Source of the DNA: Pseudochrobactrum asaccharolyticum
GTDB lineage: Bacteria > Pseudomonadota > Alphaproteobacteria > Rhizobiales > Rhizobiaceae
Direction of reading: 5' to 3'
Assembly (NCBI RefSeq): GCF_003314995.1
Contig: NZ_QNRH01000003.1
Span: 320,553 to 384,552 of the forward strand
DNA: 64,000 nucleotides
Made by a program: the position numbers and the translations under genes. The notes beneath the pieces were generated by a model. That model worked only from the letters and a program-made list of their open reading frames with translations. It was not told the DNA's origin and made no database searches. Shown piece after piece: positions 37,699-46,541 of the stretch (positions are counted from its first letter, which is position 1; the number at the start of each line of letters is the position of its first letter).

Positions 37699-38829
37699 AT
37701 GACGCTCGACAGTTACTACTTGCTTGGCCGGTCGGGGTTACGCGTCAGTCGCCTTGCATTGGGCACAATGACCTTTGGCAATGCCGGTATTCGGGGCATT
37801 GGTGGCTCTTGGGGAACGGATGAAAATAATGCCCGTGCTATTTTTCATCACTATATCGATAAGGGTGGTAACTTTATCGATACGGCCAATTCCTATGGAG
37901 CGGGTTTAAGCGAAAGTCTGATCGGTCAGTATATTGAAGATGCCGGACTGCGTGATCATGTTGTGCTTACAACAAAATATTCCAATAACCTGCAGCCTGG
38001 AAATCCGAATTCCGGTGGCAATGGCCGGAAGAATATGATGCAGGCAGTGGATGCCTCATTAAAGCGGCTGAAAACCGACTATATCGATCTCTATATGCTG
38101 CATACTTGGGATGGCATGACGCCGGTTGAAGAGGTTGTGCGGACCTTTGATGATTTAATCCGTGCCGGTAAAATCCGTTATTATGGCCTGTCTGATGTAC
38201 CCGCATGGTATGCTGCCCGTGCAATGACATGGGCTGAAGCGCATGCGCTTGCACAACCGATTAATCTGCAACTGCCTTACTCTCTGGTAGAGCGCAATAT
38301 TGAGCAGGAATTTGTGCCGCTGGGGCAGACCTTAGGGATGGGCATTACCGCATGGAGCCCGCTGGCTATGGGGCTGCTTTCCGGAAAATACCGGTCTGGC
38401 GGACAAGGACGCCTGAACAATGATGATGCGAATGGCTTGGGATTGTTTACAGAGCGCAATATGCGCATCGTGGCAGCACTCGCAGATGTTTCCGACACGA
38501 TGGGAAAATCTATGGCGCAGGTTGCGCTGAACTGGGTCGCGACCCAACCCGGTATTGCCGCTGCAATTATTGGCGCCAGTAAAATAACACAGCTTGATGA
38601 TAATCTGTCAGCGCTTGATTTTACAATTCCGCCGGAACTGCGCGCTCTGCTGGATGATGCCAGTGCCGTGCAGCCTGCTTATCCTTATTCGCTGTTTTCG
38701 CCAGAATATCAGGCCGGTATCTTAAATACGGGTGTGTCCGTAGGTGATAAACCGACGGGATATTGCCGGACAAAATTTGTGCCAAAAATTGAGAACTATG
38801 CATTTGGCAAAGCTGATGAGACAAGCTGA
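37699..38829 (+). CDS. Aldo/keto reductase
   Basis: An NADPH-dependent oxidoreductase with a TIM barrel of about 376 residues. It shows LGTMTFGN, GGNFIDTANSYGAGLSE (catalytic Asp and Tyr), TKYSNN with the catalytic Lys, YIDLYMLHTWD (catalytic His) and the C-terminal IIGASKITQLDDNLSAL cofactor segment. The ATG at 37699 is preferred, though 37666 would add 11 residues. It stands alone between importer system 2 and a convergent LysR gene. The substrate is not predictable. Confidence 0.92.
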   Translation: MTLDSYYLLGRSGLRVSRLALGTMTFGNAGIRGIGGSWGTDENNARAIFHHYIDKGGNFIDTANSYGAGLSESLIGQYIEDAGLRDHVVLTTKYSNNLQPGNPNSGGNGRKNMMQAVDASLKRLKTDYIDLYMLHTWDGMTPVEEVVRTFDDLIRAGKIRYYGLSDVPAWYAARAMTWAEAHALAQPINLQLPYSLVERNIEQEFVPLGQTLGMGITAWSPLAMGLLSGKYRSGGQGRLNNDDANGLGLFTERNMRIVAALADVSDTMGKSMAQVALNWVATQPGIAAAIIGASKITQLDDNLSALDFTIPPELRALLDDASAVQPAYPYSLFSPEYQAGILNTGVSVGDKPTGYCRTKFVPKIENYAFGKADETS

Positions 38830-38866
38830 GACGTAAGCTTTTAATCACGCACAGATAGCGCCTCAC

Positions 38867-39847
38867 TCATTCAAAATCGTTCGTCCACCCGAGCGGTGAT
38901 GCCGCAATATCATGCACAGTTTCAGCAGAACTGAGATCAGCATCTGCTCCCTGCATTAACAGCCAGTCACGGAAAATTTCGGCACCACGTTTCGGTGGCC
39001 GTTGAGCTGGCATAACCAGATGCACCGTATCACCGGAGCGATGGCAGACATCAATCGCAGGCACAAGTCTGCCCGCAGTAATATGATCATGCACAAGATG
39101 TTTCCAGCCAAGCGCGATGCCTTGCCCGTGAACGGCTGCCTTGATCGAGCTGAGAGCGTCCGTGAACACAAAATCCTGCTCGATCTGCGGAGCCATGACC
39201 CCATTATGTTCGAGCCATTCACGCCAGCCTAGACGGGAGCGATGACGCTCTTCAAAATGCAGCAATGTATGTTGCAGCAAATCCTGTGGCGTCAGCGGTA
39301 ATTTGTGTTCTTTAAGATAAGCAGGGCTGCAAACCGGCCAGACTTCTTCGGTTACAAAATGCCAGGCGTTGATGCCGGGCCATTTGCCTTTACCCAATCG
39401 TGCCGAGATATCGATATCTTCCTCAAGCATATCTTGGTTATCACGGCTGCTTTCTTCAATACGCAATGCCACATCAGGATGGAGCTGCTTGAATCCTTTG
39501 AGGCGGGGCAGCAACCAGAGCTGCACAAAGGACGTCGAAAACGAAACGCGGATAATATCCCGTGAGTGTTTCTTACGCATGGATGAGATCACCATATGCA
39601 GGTGATCAAAGGTTTCCTGCGTTTCTTTATAGAGCCGCTCACCCTCTGCGGTCAGCTCCAGACGACTGCGCTCTCTGCGAAACAGTTTCAGCCCAGTTGC
39701 TTCTTCCAGCAGCTTGATGGTCTTGCTGACTGCCGGTTGGCTGACATTCAGTTCCTCAGCGGCAGCCGTAAAATTCAGCCGGCGTGCAGCGGCTTCAAAG
39801 ACGAACAGATAATTGGCCGATGGGATGAGCGAACGGAGTCTGTGCAT
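38867..39847 (-). CDS. LysR-family transcriptional regulator (GcvA-like)
   Basis: A 326-residue regulator with an N-terminal HTH (SANYLFVFEAAARRLNFTAAAEELNVSQPAVSKTIKLLE, residues about 9-50) and a LysR substrate-binding domain. It diverges from the large flavoprotein gene across 140 bp, the usual geometry for a LysR protein controlling its neighbour. It is of the same GcvA branch as the protein at 12771-13724 but clearly distinct. Confidence 0.92.
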   Translation of the reverse strand: MHRLRSLIPSANYLFVFEAAARRLNFTAAAEELNVSQPAVSKTIKLLEEATGLKLFRRERSRLELTAEGERLYKETQETFDHLHMVISSMRKKHSRDIIRVSFSTSFVQLWLLPRLKGFKQLHPDVALRIEESSRDNQDMLEEDIDISARLGKGKWPGINAWHFVTEEVWPVCSPAYLKEHKLPLTPQDLLQHTLLHFEERHRSRLGWREWLEHNGVMAPQIEQDFVFTDALSSIKAAVHGQGIALGWKHLVHDHITAGRLVPAIDVCHRSGDTVHLVMPAQRPPKRGAEIFRDWLLMQGADADLSSAETVHDIAASPLGWTNDFE

Positions 39848-39987
39848 AATCTGAAGTTATACCTTTCGCAATATTTTATCAAGCTCACAGATGGAGGAAG
39901 CTTCTGTAATGTAACACTTAAAAGGGCTCAGAATAGTGCCGTACGGCCTGTTCTGAAGCTTAAACAATATTTTGAAGGGAACCTGAA

Positions 39988-42429
39988 ATGCAAACTCATG
40001 CACGTGCGGTCGTTATTGGTGGCGGTTGTGTCGGCGCGTCCATTCTTTATGGTTTGGCAAAGCGCGGCTGGTCAGATGTTGTGTTGCTGGAGCGTACACA
40101 ATTAACAGCCGGATCAACATGGCATGCCGCAGGTCTGATCCCTTCTTATGCGCGCAGCATCAATATCGGCCGGATGATCGCGAAATCCATCGAAATCTAT
40201 GAAGGACTTGAAGCCGAGACCGGTCAGCATGTCGGCTGGCATAAATGCGGCCAGCTGCGTATCGCCAATACGCGCGACCGTATGGATGAATATAAAAGCT
40301 ATATGAGTGTGGCTGAAGTACAGGGTATTCGCTCGGAACTGGTTTCTCCGGCACGTGCCCGTGAAATCTGGCCGCTGCTGGAAAATAACCATGATATGCT
40401 GGGCGCACTTTATCATCCGGATGATGGTCATATTGCACCCGCTGACGTGACGATGGCACTTGCCAAAGGTGCGCGCGATCACGGTGCAAAGATCCATCTG
40501 AATACTGAAGTGCGCAGCATTGAGCGTCTGCCGAATGGCGAATGGAAAATCTCAACCAATCAGGGCGACATTGTTTGTGAGCATGTCATTTCCGCTACCG
40601 GAAATTATGCGCGTCAGACCGGGGCAATGCTGGGGCTGGATATACCGGCTATTCCGATTATCCATCAATACTGGATTACAGATGCTGTGCCGGAAATCAT
40701 GGAGCGTAAACGTCAGGGGTTGCCGGAGATGCCGATCCTTCGTGATGAAGGATTTGAAGGTTATCTGCGTGAAGAAGGCGACGGTCTGATGTTCGGCCCT
40801 TATGAGAAAACCGAGCACTTACAATTATTTGCCGAAAATGGTGTTCCTGAATGGTTTGGTGCTGATCTTCTGGAGGAAGACTTCGATTCCGTTTCATGGA
40901 ACTGGGAACGGGCGATTGATATGGTGCCGTCACTGGGGCGTGTTGGTATCAAAGCGAATGTGCGCGGCCCGTTTCAGATGACTGCAGATGAGCTGCCTTT
41001 GGTAGGCCCTGCATGGGGATTAAACAATGTCTGGCTGGCCGAGGGCGTGCCGGGCGGCATCCTGTGGGGTGGGGCAATCGGCTATTACCTGTCCGAGCGT
41101 ATCGTCGAGGGTGGCAACAGTCTGGATACGAGCGAGCTCGACCCGCGCCGTTTTGGTGATTATGCTAATAAAAACTGGACACGGGAAAAAGTGCGTGAAG
41201 CGTGGGGAACACATGCCGAGCAGCATTATCCGGGGCAGGATATGCCTGCGGCACGACCACAGAAAACCGCGCCGTCCTATGATCGTCTGAATGAGCTTGG
41301 TGCCGTATGGGGCGTGCTGAACGGCTGGGAAATTCCGAACTGGTATGCACCTGAAGGCGTGGAAGCCAAAGACCAATATAGCTGGCGCTGGACGGAAAAA
41401 GGCAAATATGTCGGCGAGGAAGTTGCTGCTGTACGTAATGCTGTCGGTTTGGTGGAAATGACACCAATGACCAAGTTTGAAGTCAGCGGCGCAGGGGCAG
41501 AGGCCTGGCTGGATGGTATTCTCGCTAACCGCCTGCCGAAAACCGGTCGTGTCAATCTGACCCATCATTTGACCCCAAAAGGCACTGTTCAGGCGGAATA
41601 TGTTGTCGCGCGGATGAGCGAAGACAGTTTTTATATGATCTCGACACCGCGTGCCGAGCGCTGGAACTTTGATGATTTGTCCAAGCTTTTGCCTTCGGAT
41701 GGCAGTGTTACATTACGCAATGTCACGAATGACCGTGGTTGCTTCACGCTTGTGGGGCCAAAAGCGCGCGACGTTCTGCAGTCTCTGACAGAGATTGATC
41801 TATCGAACGAGGCTTTCCCGTGGTTTGACATAAAAACCGGCACCGTTGGCCTTGCCAGCGATGTCCGCTTGCTTCGTGTCAATTATGAAGGCGAACTGGG
41901 ATGGGAGCTCTATCATCCTTTGGCCTATCAGCGGCAGTTACTGGAAGCTTTGCTCACTGCGGGTAAGGAGCATGGTCTGCGGCTGGTTGGTCTCCATGCG
42001 CTGGAATCTCTGCGTTTGGATAAGTCCTATCGTGCGATGTATCGGGATATGAATCCGGAGCTCAGTGCATGGGAAAGCGGGCTCGACCGGTTTATCCGTC
42101 TGGATAAAGGTGATTTCATCGGGCGTCAGGCTTTGCTGGAAGATAAAGAACGCGGTGTTCAACAGCGTATTGTAACGCTGGCGATTGAAGCGGATGGCTT
42201 TAGCGTGTTGAGTAATGAGGGGCTTTACCATCAGGGTAAACTTGTCGGACGCGTCACTTCAGGCAGCTATTCCTACACATTCGGTCACGATATTGCGCTG
42301 GGGTTGTTGCCTGTAAAACTGGCGGTGCCGGGGGCTGAATTTGATGTGCCGGTGTTGGGAGAGATGCGTAAAGCACGGGTGATTGAAGAGTCACCTTATG
42401 ATCCGGAAGCAAAACGCGCACGGCTCTAA
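39988..42429 (+). CDS. Dimethylglycine/sarcosine dehydrogenase-like flavoprotein with GcvT domain
   Basis: An 813-residue two-part enzyme. Residues 1-400 form a DAO-type FAD domain (VVIGGGCVGASILYGLAKRGW, then TAGSTWHAAGLIPSY, whose His is the site of covalent FAD in this family). Residues about 425-800 form a GcvT-like folate domain with VNYEGELGWELYHP and LHALESLRLDKSYR. It probably oxidatively demethylates an N-methyl amino acid and passes the one-carbon unit to tetrahydrofolate. The gene diverges from the LysR gene. The exact substrate (dimethylglycine, sarcosine or another) is open. Confidence 0.9.
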   Translation: MQTHARAVVIGGGCVGASILYGLAKRGWSDVVLLERTQLTAGSTWHAAGLIPSYARSINIGRMIAKSIEIYEGLEAETGQHVGWHKCGQLRIANTRDRMDEYKSYMSVAEVQGIRSELVSPARAREIWPLLENNHDMLGALYHPDDGHIAPADVTMALAKGARDHGAKIHLNTEVRSIERLPNGEWKISTNQGDIVCEHVISATGNYARQTGAMLGLDIPAIPIIHQYWITDAVPEIMERKRQGLPEMPILRDEGFEGYLREEGDGLMFGPYEKTEHLQLFAENGVPEWFGADLLEEDFDSVSWNWERAIDMVPSLGRVGIKANVRGPFQMTADELPLVGPAWGLNNVWLAEGVPGGILWGGAIGYYLSERIVEGGNSLDTSELDPRRFGDYANKNWTREKVREAWGTHAEQHYPGQDMPAARPQKTAPSYDRLNELGAVWGVLNGWEIPNWYAPEGVEAKDQYSWRWTEKGKYVGEEVAAVRNAVGLVEMTPMTKFEVSGAGAEAWLDGILANRLPKTGRVNLTHHLTPKGTVQAEYVVARMSEDSFYMISTPRAERWNFDDLSKLLPSDGSVTLRNVTNDRGCFTLVGPKARDVLQSLTEIDLSNEAFPWFDIKTGTVGLASDVRLLRVNYEGELGWELYHPLAYQRQLLEALLTAGKEHGLRLVGLHALESLRLDKSYRAMYRDMNPELSAWESGLDRFIRLDKGDFIGRQALLEDKERGVQQRIVTLAIEADGFSVLSNEGLYHQGKLVGRVTSGSYSYTFGHDIALGLLPVKLAVPGAEFDVPVLGEMRKARVIEESPYDPEAKRARL

Positions 42430-42431
42430 AG

Positions 42432-42474
42432 ATGACTGGCCGGGCAGGGAAAACTGTTCTTGCCCGGCAGTCAT
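42432..42474. terminator. Bidirectional terminator hairpin
   Basis: ATGACTGGCCGGGCA pairs with TGCCCGGCAGTCAT with one bulged base and a loop of about 14 nt. It lies in the 72-bp space between the convergent flavoprotein gene and the PTS IIB gene. T-runs on either side are short, so strength is uncertain. Confidence 0.6.
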
Positions 42475-42501
42475 GTTCAAAACATACAGATAAGTGATAA
42501 A

Positions 42502-42789
42502 TTACTTACGCAGCTCTGCTTCAATTTCATCAAGAATTTTATCTTTGCCAATACCAGTGAGAAAGGCCAGACCTTTGATAACCGGTTTGGTAACAGAAGC
42601 TGAGATTGGTGTCGTTGACACGATGAAATCAACATTTTCTGCAAGGGAAGGCACCTCAGTAGCTTTCGCCTGCTGAGCGTTAAAAGTTAGTCCGCGCTTT
42701 TTCATTTCCTCAGATACAGCCGCATTGACAGCTGTTGAGGTCGCCACACCGGTGCCGCAGGCAAAGAGAATGGTTTTCTGTCTGGCCAT
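42502..42789 (-). CDS. PTS IIB subunit, galactitol type
   Basis: A 95-residue cytoplasmic phosphocarrier. The sequence KTILFACGTGVATSTAVN holds the phospho-cysteine loop (Cys12) of GatB-type IIB proteins. It receives phosphate from the IIA protein encoded next to it and passes it to the polyol entering through the IIC. Transcription order is IIC, IIA, IIB. The promoter region is shared with the DRL operon and carries the common ACAAATGTT element. Confidence 0.9.
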   Translation of the reverse strand: MARQKTILFACGTGVATSTAVNAAVSEEMKKRGLTFNAQQAKATEVPSLAENVDFIVSTTPISASVTKPVIKGLAFLTGIGKDKILDEIEAELRK

Positions 42790-42812
42790 AGGATCGTTCC
42801 TTATAATATCAA

Positions 42813-43274
42813 TTAACTGAGCAGTTTCTTGAGATCGTCTGATGTTTGTGCCAGTTTCAGACCATCAAGAATTTCCGTTGACTGAATTGCGCTCATAATG
42901 GATTGCAGTGTTTCAATCTGCTTGTCCTTATCGTCAATAGCAAGCAGGAAGACTGTGCCGACAGGTACGGTCTCATCCGGATCTTCCATATTGGCAAAAT
43001 CAACGGGGTTTCGCAGTGTTGCCATGGCAATCGCGGCTTTCAGAACATGTTCCGGATCGGTATGCGGCACAGCTACATTGTCATCACGCTCCAGTGGCAA
43101 GCCGGTGGGCATGGATTGCTCGCGTTTTACAACAGCATCGGCATAGCTGTCTTTGACATAACCGAGCTGATGCAGCCGACCGGCCAGAAGGCGGATCACC
43201 TCTTCGTTGGTTTTGGCCTCGACACCAAGAAAAACTGCATCTGGTGTCAAGGAATGAAAGAGGCTGTTTGCCAT
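42813..43274 (-). CDS. PTS IIA subunit, fructose/galactitol type
   Basis: A 153-residue IIA protein of the PTS_EIIA_2 fold. The phosphorylated histidine is in DDNVAVPHTDPEHV. The ATG at 43274 gives the normal length. The frame extends 73 codons further but overlaps the IIC gene and is not protein-like there. It should take phosphate from the HPr domain of the HPr-EI fusion encoded about 11 kb away. No PTSNtr-type neighbours are present, so a sugar-transport rather than nitrogen-regulatory role is likely. Confidence 0.88.
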   Translation of the reverse strand: MANSLFHSLTPDAVFLGVEAKTNEEVIRLLAGRLHQLGYVKDSYADAVVKREQSMPTGLPLERDDNVAVPHTDPEHVLKAAIAMATLRNPVDFANMEDPDETVPVGTVFLLAIDDKDKQIETLQSIMSAIQSTEILDGLKLAQTSDDLKKLLS

Positions 43275-43357
43275 CTTGTGTCTCCGTTCGGCTGCATTCG
43301 GGGGTGTCTCATTAACACGTACTGTGCCCCGATTGCTCGGGGCATAGTCTTCTCTGA

Positions 43358-44767
43358 TCAGGCAGATATCTGGTCTGCGGGTTCGTCCGCTGCACCGGCT
43401 GCGCGTTCCCAAGCGAGCGTATTGCGGCGATAGAGCCCAAAGAGTGCTGCTACAATCACAGCCAAGACGCCGATACCGGCAACACCAAGCCACTGGATTG
43501 CTTCAATAATGACATATGGAATCCACAGGAAGCCATCGACCACCGAAGTAATCTGCAAGGCATTGTCCGGCAGCTTGAAGCCTGAGGATACGGCGGCGCT
43601 GGTAAACAGTGGTGCCAGAGCATTCGCTACATAGAAGCCTATGGTCAGAGTGATAGTTCCGACAATAACCATACGGAACACATTGCCTTTCAAAAGCGGA
43701 GCTGTAAGCGCCACGATGAAAGGAATAACAGCAAGATCGGCGAACAGGATCACACGGTTGCCCGGCAGGATAACAGAGAGCAGGATCGCAATCGGCACAA
43801 GGATCAGTGAGGACGAGATTGCTGCCGGATGCCCGATCAGGATTGCTGAATCGAGACCGACCAGCAACTCGCGATCACCGGTACGCTTGCGCACAAATTC
43901 TTGCGCTGCATCGGATACCGGTAGCAGACCTTCCATGAGGATTTTTACCATACGCGGCAGAAGCAGCATTACTGCAGCCAGTGTCATGCCGGTGCCGAGT
44001 ATTTTTGCCAGAACCGTACCAAAATCACCGGCATTGTAAAAAGCGATGGTACCGAGAACCAGACCGATAATCAGGCCGAGGACAACCGGCTCACCAAAAA
44101 CACCAAAACGGCGCTCAATGGTTTCAGTACTGATATTGACCTTGTTGATGCCCGGAATACGATCCAGAACCCAATTAACAATAATGGCAATTGGCAGAAT
44201 TTGTGCTGAAGCAATATGTGGTACGGAAATCCCCGGCACATCATAGAATTGCTGAACAGCACGGGCTGACCAGTCGGCAAACAGCAGTGACAATGCGGCG
44301 ACCAATGCAGCAATAGCGATGCCATAGGCCAGATTGTCAGTAGCAGCCACGACAAGTGAACCAATAAATGCAAAGTGCCAGAAATTCCACACGTCTACGT
44401 TCAGGGTACGGGTCCAGCGCATCAGCAGCAGCGCAATATTAACAAGAATACCTACCGGAATAACCCAAAGTCCGACAGAAGAACCAAATGCAATGGCAGC
44501 GGCAGAAGGCCAGCCGACATCCACAATATCCCGCTTAATACCTGTATTGGTAACGATTGCCTGTGCTACCTCGCCGATTGAGGTGAACATCAATCCCAGC
44601 ACCAGATTGATACCGATAAAAGCCACGCCGATGGTAACAGCAGCACGAAAAGCTTTGCCGACCTTCGCGCCGAGGATAACGGCGATAATAAAGATTACGA
44701 TTGGCAGCAGGACTGTGGGCCCCAATGTGTCGATCGCAGATTTTAGTCCATTAAGAAATTCATTCAT
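43358..44767 (-). CDS. PTS IIC permease, galactitol type
   Basis: A 469-residue membrane protein with about 10-12 hydrophobic segments and the GatC-family features LGPTVLLPIVIFIIAVILG near the start and VGLDSAILIGHPAAISSS in the middle. It carries a polyol across the inner membrane with phosphorylation by its IIB. GatC relatives handle galactitol, arabitol and related polyols. It diverges from the DRL gene, whose product acts on a branched polyol phosphate in known cases. Confidence 0.92.
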   Translation of the reverse strand: MNEFLNGLKSAIDTLGPTVLLPIVIFIIAVILGAKVGKAFRAAVTIGVAFIGINLVLGLMFTSIGEVAQAIVTNTGIKRDIVDVGWPSAAAIAFGSSVGLWVIPVGILVNIALLLMRWTRTLNVDVWNFWHFAFIGSLVVAATDNLAYGIAIAALVAALSLLFADWSARAVQQFYDVPGISVPHIASAQILPIAIIVNWVLDRIPGINKVNISTETIERRFGVFGEPVVLGLIIGLVLGTIAFYNAGDFGTVLAKILGTGMTLAAVMLLLPRMVKILMEGLLPVSDAAQEFVRKRTGDRELLVGLDSAILIGHPAAISSSLILVPIAILLSVILPGNRVILFADLAVIPFIVALTAPLLKGNVFRMVIVGTITLTIGFYVANALAPLFTSAAVSSGFKLPDNALQITSVVDGFLWIPYVIIEAIQWLGVAGIGVLAVIVAALFGLYRRNTLAWERAAGAADEPADQISA

Positions 44768-44815
44768 ATCTCCATGCCTCCCGGGATATGTAAGAGAATT
44801 AGTATGCCGTGAACT

Positions 44816-44824
44816 AACATTTGT
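44816..44824 (-). promoter_or_regulatory. ACAAATGTT element before the galactitol-type PTS operon
   Basis: On the minus strand it reads AAAG-ACAAATGTT-AGTTCA, about 50 bp upstream of the IIC start. The same nonamer lies in the promoters of the DRL and gutM operons. Probable binding site of a SorC-family regulator. Confidence 0.5.
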
Positions 44825-45043
44825 CTTTTTATTTATACTAAAGTTTATCTGTGATATTTATGCTCAAGTCAATCGGGGCTCTTCACTCGTCTAATGGAGA
44901 GAGCAAAAATTCATGTTTCACGCGCTTTTCCTGCTGATACTAGCTCTGAAAAGGGTGTTTTGAGCGCCTGCTTTTTACGTTGCAGGGTATCCTGTGCATT
45001 TCTTGTGCGACGGTTTTGCAAATCAGGAATATGAACATAGGTA

Positions 45044-45074
45044 TTGACTTAAATACAAATGTTACTTAATCGAT
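45044..45074 (+). promoter_or_regulatory. Promoter/operator of the DRL operon
   Basis: A -35 box TTGACT (45044-45049) is followed by ACAAATGTT (45055-45063) and CTTAATCGAT. The -10 box is probably within TTAATC at 45066-45071. The whole block resembles the gutM promoter at 50846-50881, so a repressor binding between the core elements could control both. Confidence 0.6.
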
Positions 45075-45137
45075 AAGGCAAGCTGATAAAATCAGAAAGA
45101 GCGGCTGAATAAGCATAAGCGCTCACAGGAGGATTTC

Positions 45138-46457
45138 ATGACGACAAATGTTGCTCTGACAGGGCTTGCCCGCGATATGAAAGCGCGTGCGGATACCGGC
45201 CGGCCAATCCGCATTGGTTTGATCGGTTCCGGCGAAATGGGCACTGATATTGTGACCCGTGTCGCGCATATGCCAGGCATTGAAATCGGCGCAATTTCCG
45301 AACTGCGCGTGCCGAATGCGCTTAAGGCCGTAGACATTGCCTATCAGGAAAGCGGCCATGGCCGTGAAGCGAATACTGCATCCGAACTGACTGCTGCTAT
45401 GGAAGCGCATAAGGTTGCGGTGACAGATAATGCCGATCTGATCCTTGAAAATGACCTGATTGATGTTGTGATCGATGCGACCGGCGTTCCCGCTGTTGGT
45501 GCGGAAATCGGCCTGCGCGCGATGGAGCACGGCAAACATCTCGTGATGATGAATGTTGAAGCAGATGTCACCATCGGTGCCTACCTGAAAAGTGAAGCGG
45601 AGCGCCTTGGCGTTACCTATTCCCTCGGCGCCGGTGACGAGCCTTCATCTTGCATGGAATTGATTGAATTCGTTTCCGCTATGGGACATCCGATTGTTGC
45701 TGCCGGTAAAGGCAAGAACAATCCGCTCAATATTGATGCGGTGCCGGATGCCTATATGGAAGAAGCAATTCGCCGTAACATGAACGTGCGTATGCTGGTG
45801 GAATTTGTTGACGGTTCCAAAACCATGGTGGAAATGGCAGCCATTGCCAATGCCACCGGGCTGGTTCCTGATAAGGCCGGCATGCACGGTCCGGCAGCAA
45901 CACTGGACCAGCTTTCCTCCACCCTTATTCCTGAGAAAGACGGTGGTGTGCTGTCTAAGGTTGGTGTGGTCGATTATACTATCGGCAAAGGTGTTGCGCC
46001 TGGTGTGTTCGTGGTTGCTGACATGTCCCATCCGCGTATTTCTGAGCGTATGGAAGACCTTAAAATGGGCAAAGGTCCTTACTTTACCTTCCATCGTCCG
46101 TATCACCTGACGTCACTGGAAGTGCCACTGACTTGCGCACGCGTTGTCCTCTACGGCAAACCGGATATGGTGCCGTTGGATAAGCCTGTTGCTGAAGTCG
46201 CTGCCGTAGCCAAAAAAGACATGGCAATTGGTGAAAGCCTCGATGCGATCGGTGAATATTGCTACCGCGCATGGATTATGACAGCCGGTGAAGCGCGCGC
46301 TGCCAAAGCCATTCCGTGTGGCCTGCTGCAGGGCGGTACAGTAATTGCCCCGATTAAAAAGGGTGAGTTGATCACATATGCCAATGCGGCTGTGGCTCCG
46401 AATTCCAAAATTGCCGAATTGCGCGCCCGTCAGGATAAGCTCGTCTACGGCGCCTGA
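45138..46457 (+). CDS. drl: DXP reductoisomerase-like (DRL/DXR-II) oxidoreductase with SAF domain
   Basis: A 439-residue protein with an NAD(P)-binding Rossmann domain (RIGLIGSGEMGTDIV, residues about 24-38), a homoserine-dehydrogenase-like middle with NVEADVTIGAYL, SLGAGDEPSSCMELIEF and GKGKNNPLN, and a C-terminal SAF domain (about residues 345-425). This architecture is that of DRL of Brucella abortus, which interconverts 1-deoxy-D-xylulose 5-phosphate and 2-C-methyl-D-erythritol 4-phosphate. The family is often misnamed homoserine dehydrogenase or FlgA. The gene leads an operon with acetoin-dehydrogenase-like genes, so it may run in the catabolic direction here. A biosynthetic role remains possible. 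Confidence 0.85.
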   Translation: MTTNVALTGLARDMKARADTGRPIRIGLIGSGEMGTDIVTRVAHMPGIEIGAISELRVPNALKAVDIAYQESGHGREANTASELTAAMEAHKVAVTDNADLILENDLIDVVIDATGVPAVGAEIGLRAMEHGKHLVMMNVEADVTIGAYLKSEAERLGVTYSLGAGDEPSSCMELIEFVSAMGHPIVAAGKGKNNPLNIDAVPDAYMEEAIRRNMNVRMLVEFVDGSKTMVEMAAIANATGLVPDKAGMHGPAATLDQLSSTLIPEKDGGVLSKVGVVDYTIGKGVAPGVFVVADMSHPRISERMEDLKMGKGPYFTFHRPYHLTSLEVPLTCARVVLYGKPDMVPLDKPVAEVAAVAKKDMAIGESLDAIGEYCYRAWIMTAGEARAAKAIPCGLLQGGTVIAPIKKGELITYANAAVAPNSKIAELRARQDKLVYGA

Positions 46458-46541
46458 TACATCTGAATTTCGATAATACGGCGATTGCAACTTCCGGAAC
46501 CTGTCCGAAAGTCTGCAAGGTGCCTTGAGGAGTAAACTTTG

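Larger units (their letters stand above)
44768..45137. other. Divergent control region between the IIC gene and the DRL gene
   Basis: A 370-bp spacer without a credible ORF. It contains AACATTTGT at 44816-44824 (ACAAATGTT on the minus strand, facing the IIC gene) and a plus-strand promoter with another ACAAATGTT at 45055-45063. CACAGGAGGA lies just before the DRL start. Confidence 0.7.

Noticed and set aside
43275-43493. A longer PTS IIA protein beginning at 43493
   Set aside because: The extra 73 codons overlap the end of the IIC gene and are Cys/Arg-rich nonsense; the ATG at 43274 gives the usual IIA length.
44768-45137. Riboswitch or small RNA in the spacer before the DRL gene
   Set aside because: Only promoter-like and operator-like elements were seen; no conserved stem arrangement of a known riboswitch class was recognised.
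45138-46457. Naming the DRL-like gene homoserine dehydrogenase or flagellar FlgA
   Set aside because: The homoserine dehydrogenase likeness covers only the NAD-binding half, and the FlgA name comes from the shared SAF domain; the full architecture and neighbours fit DRL better.
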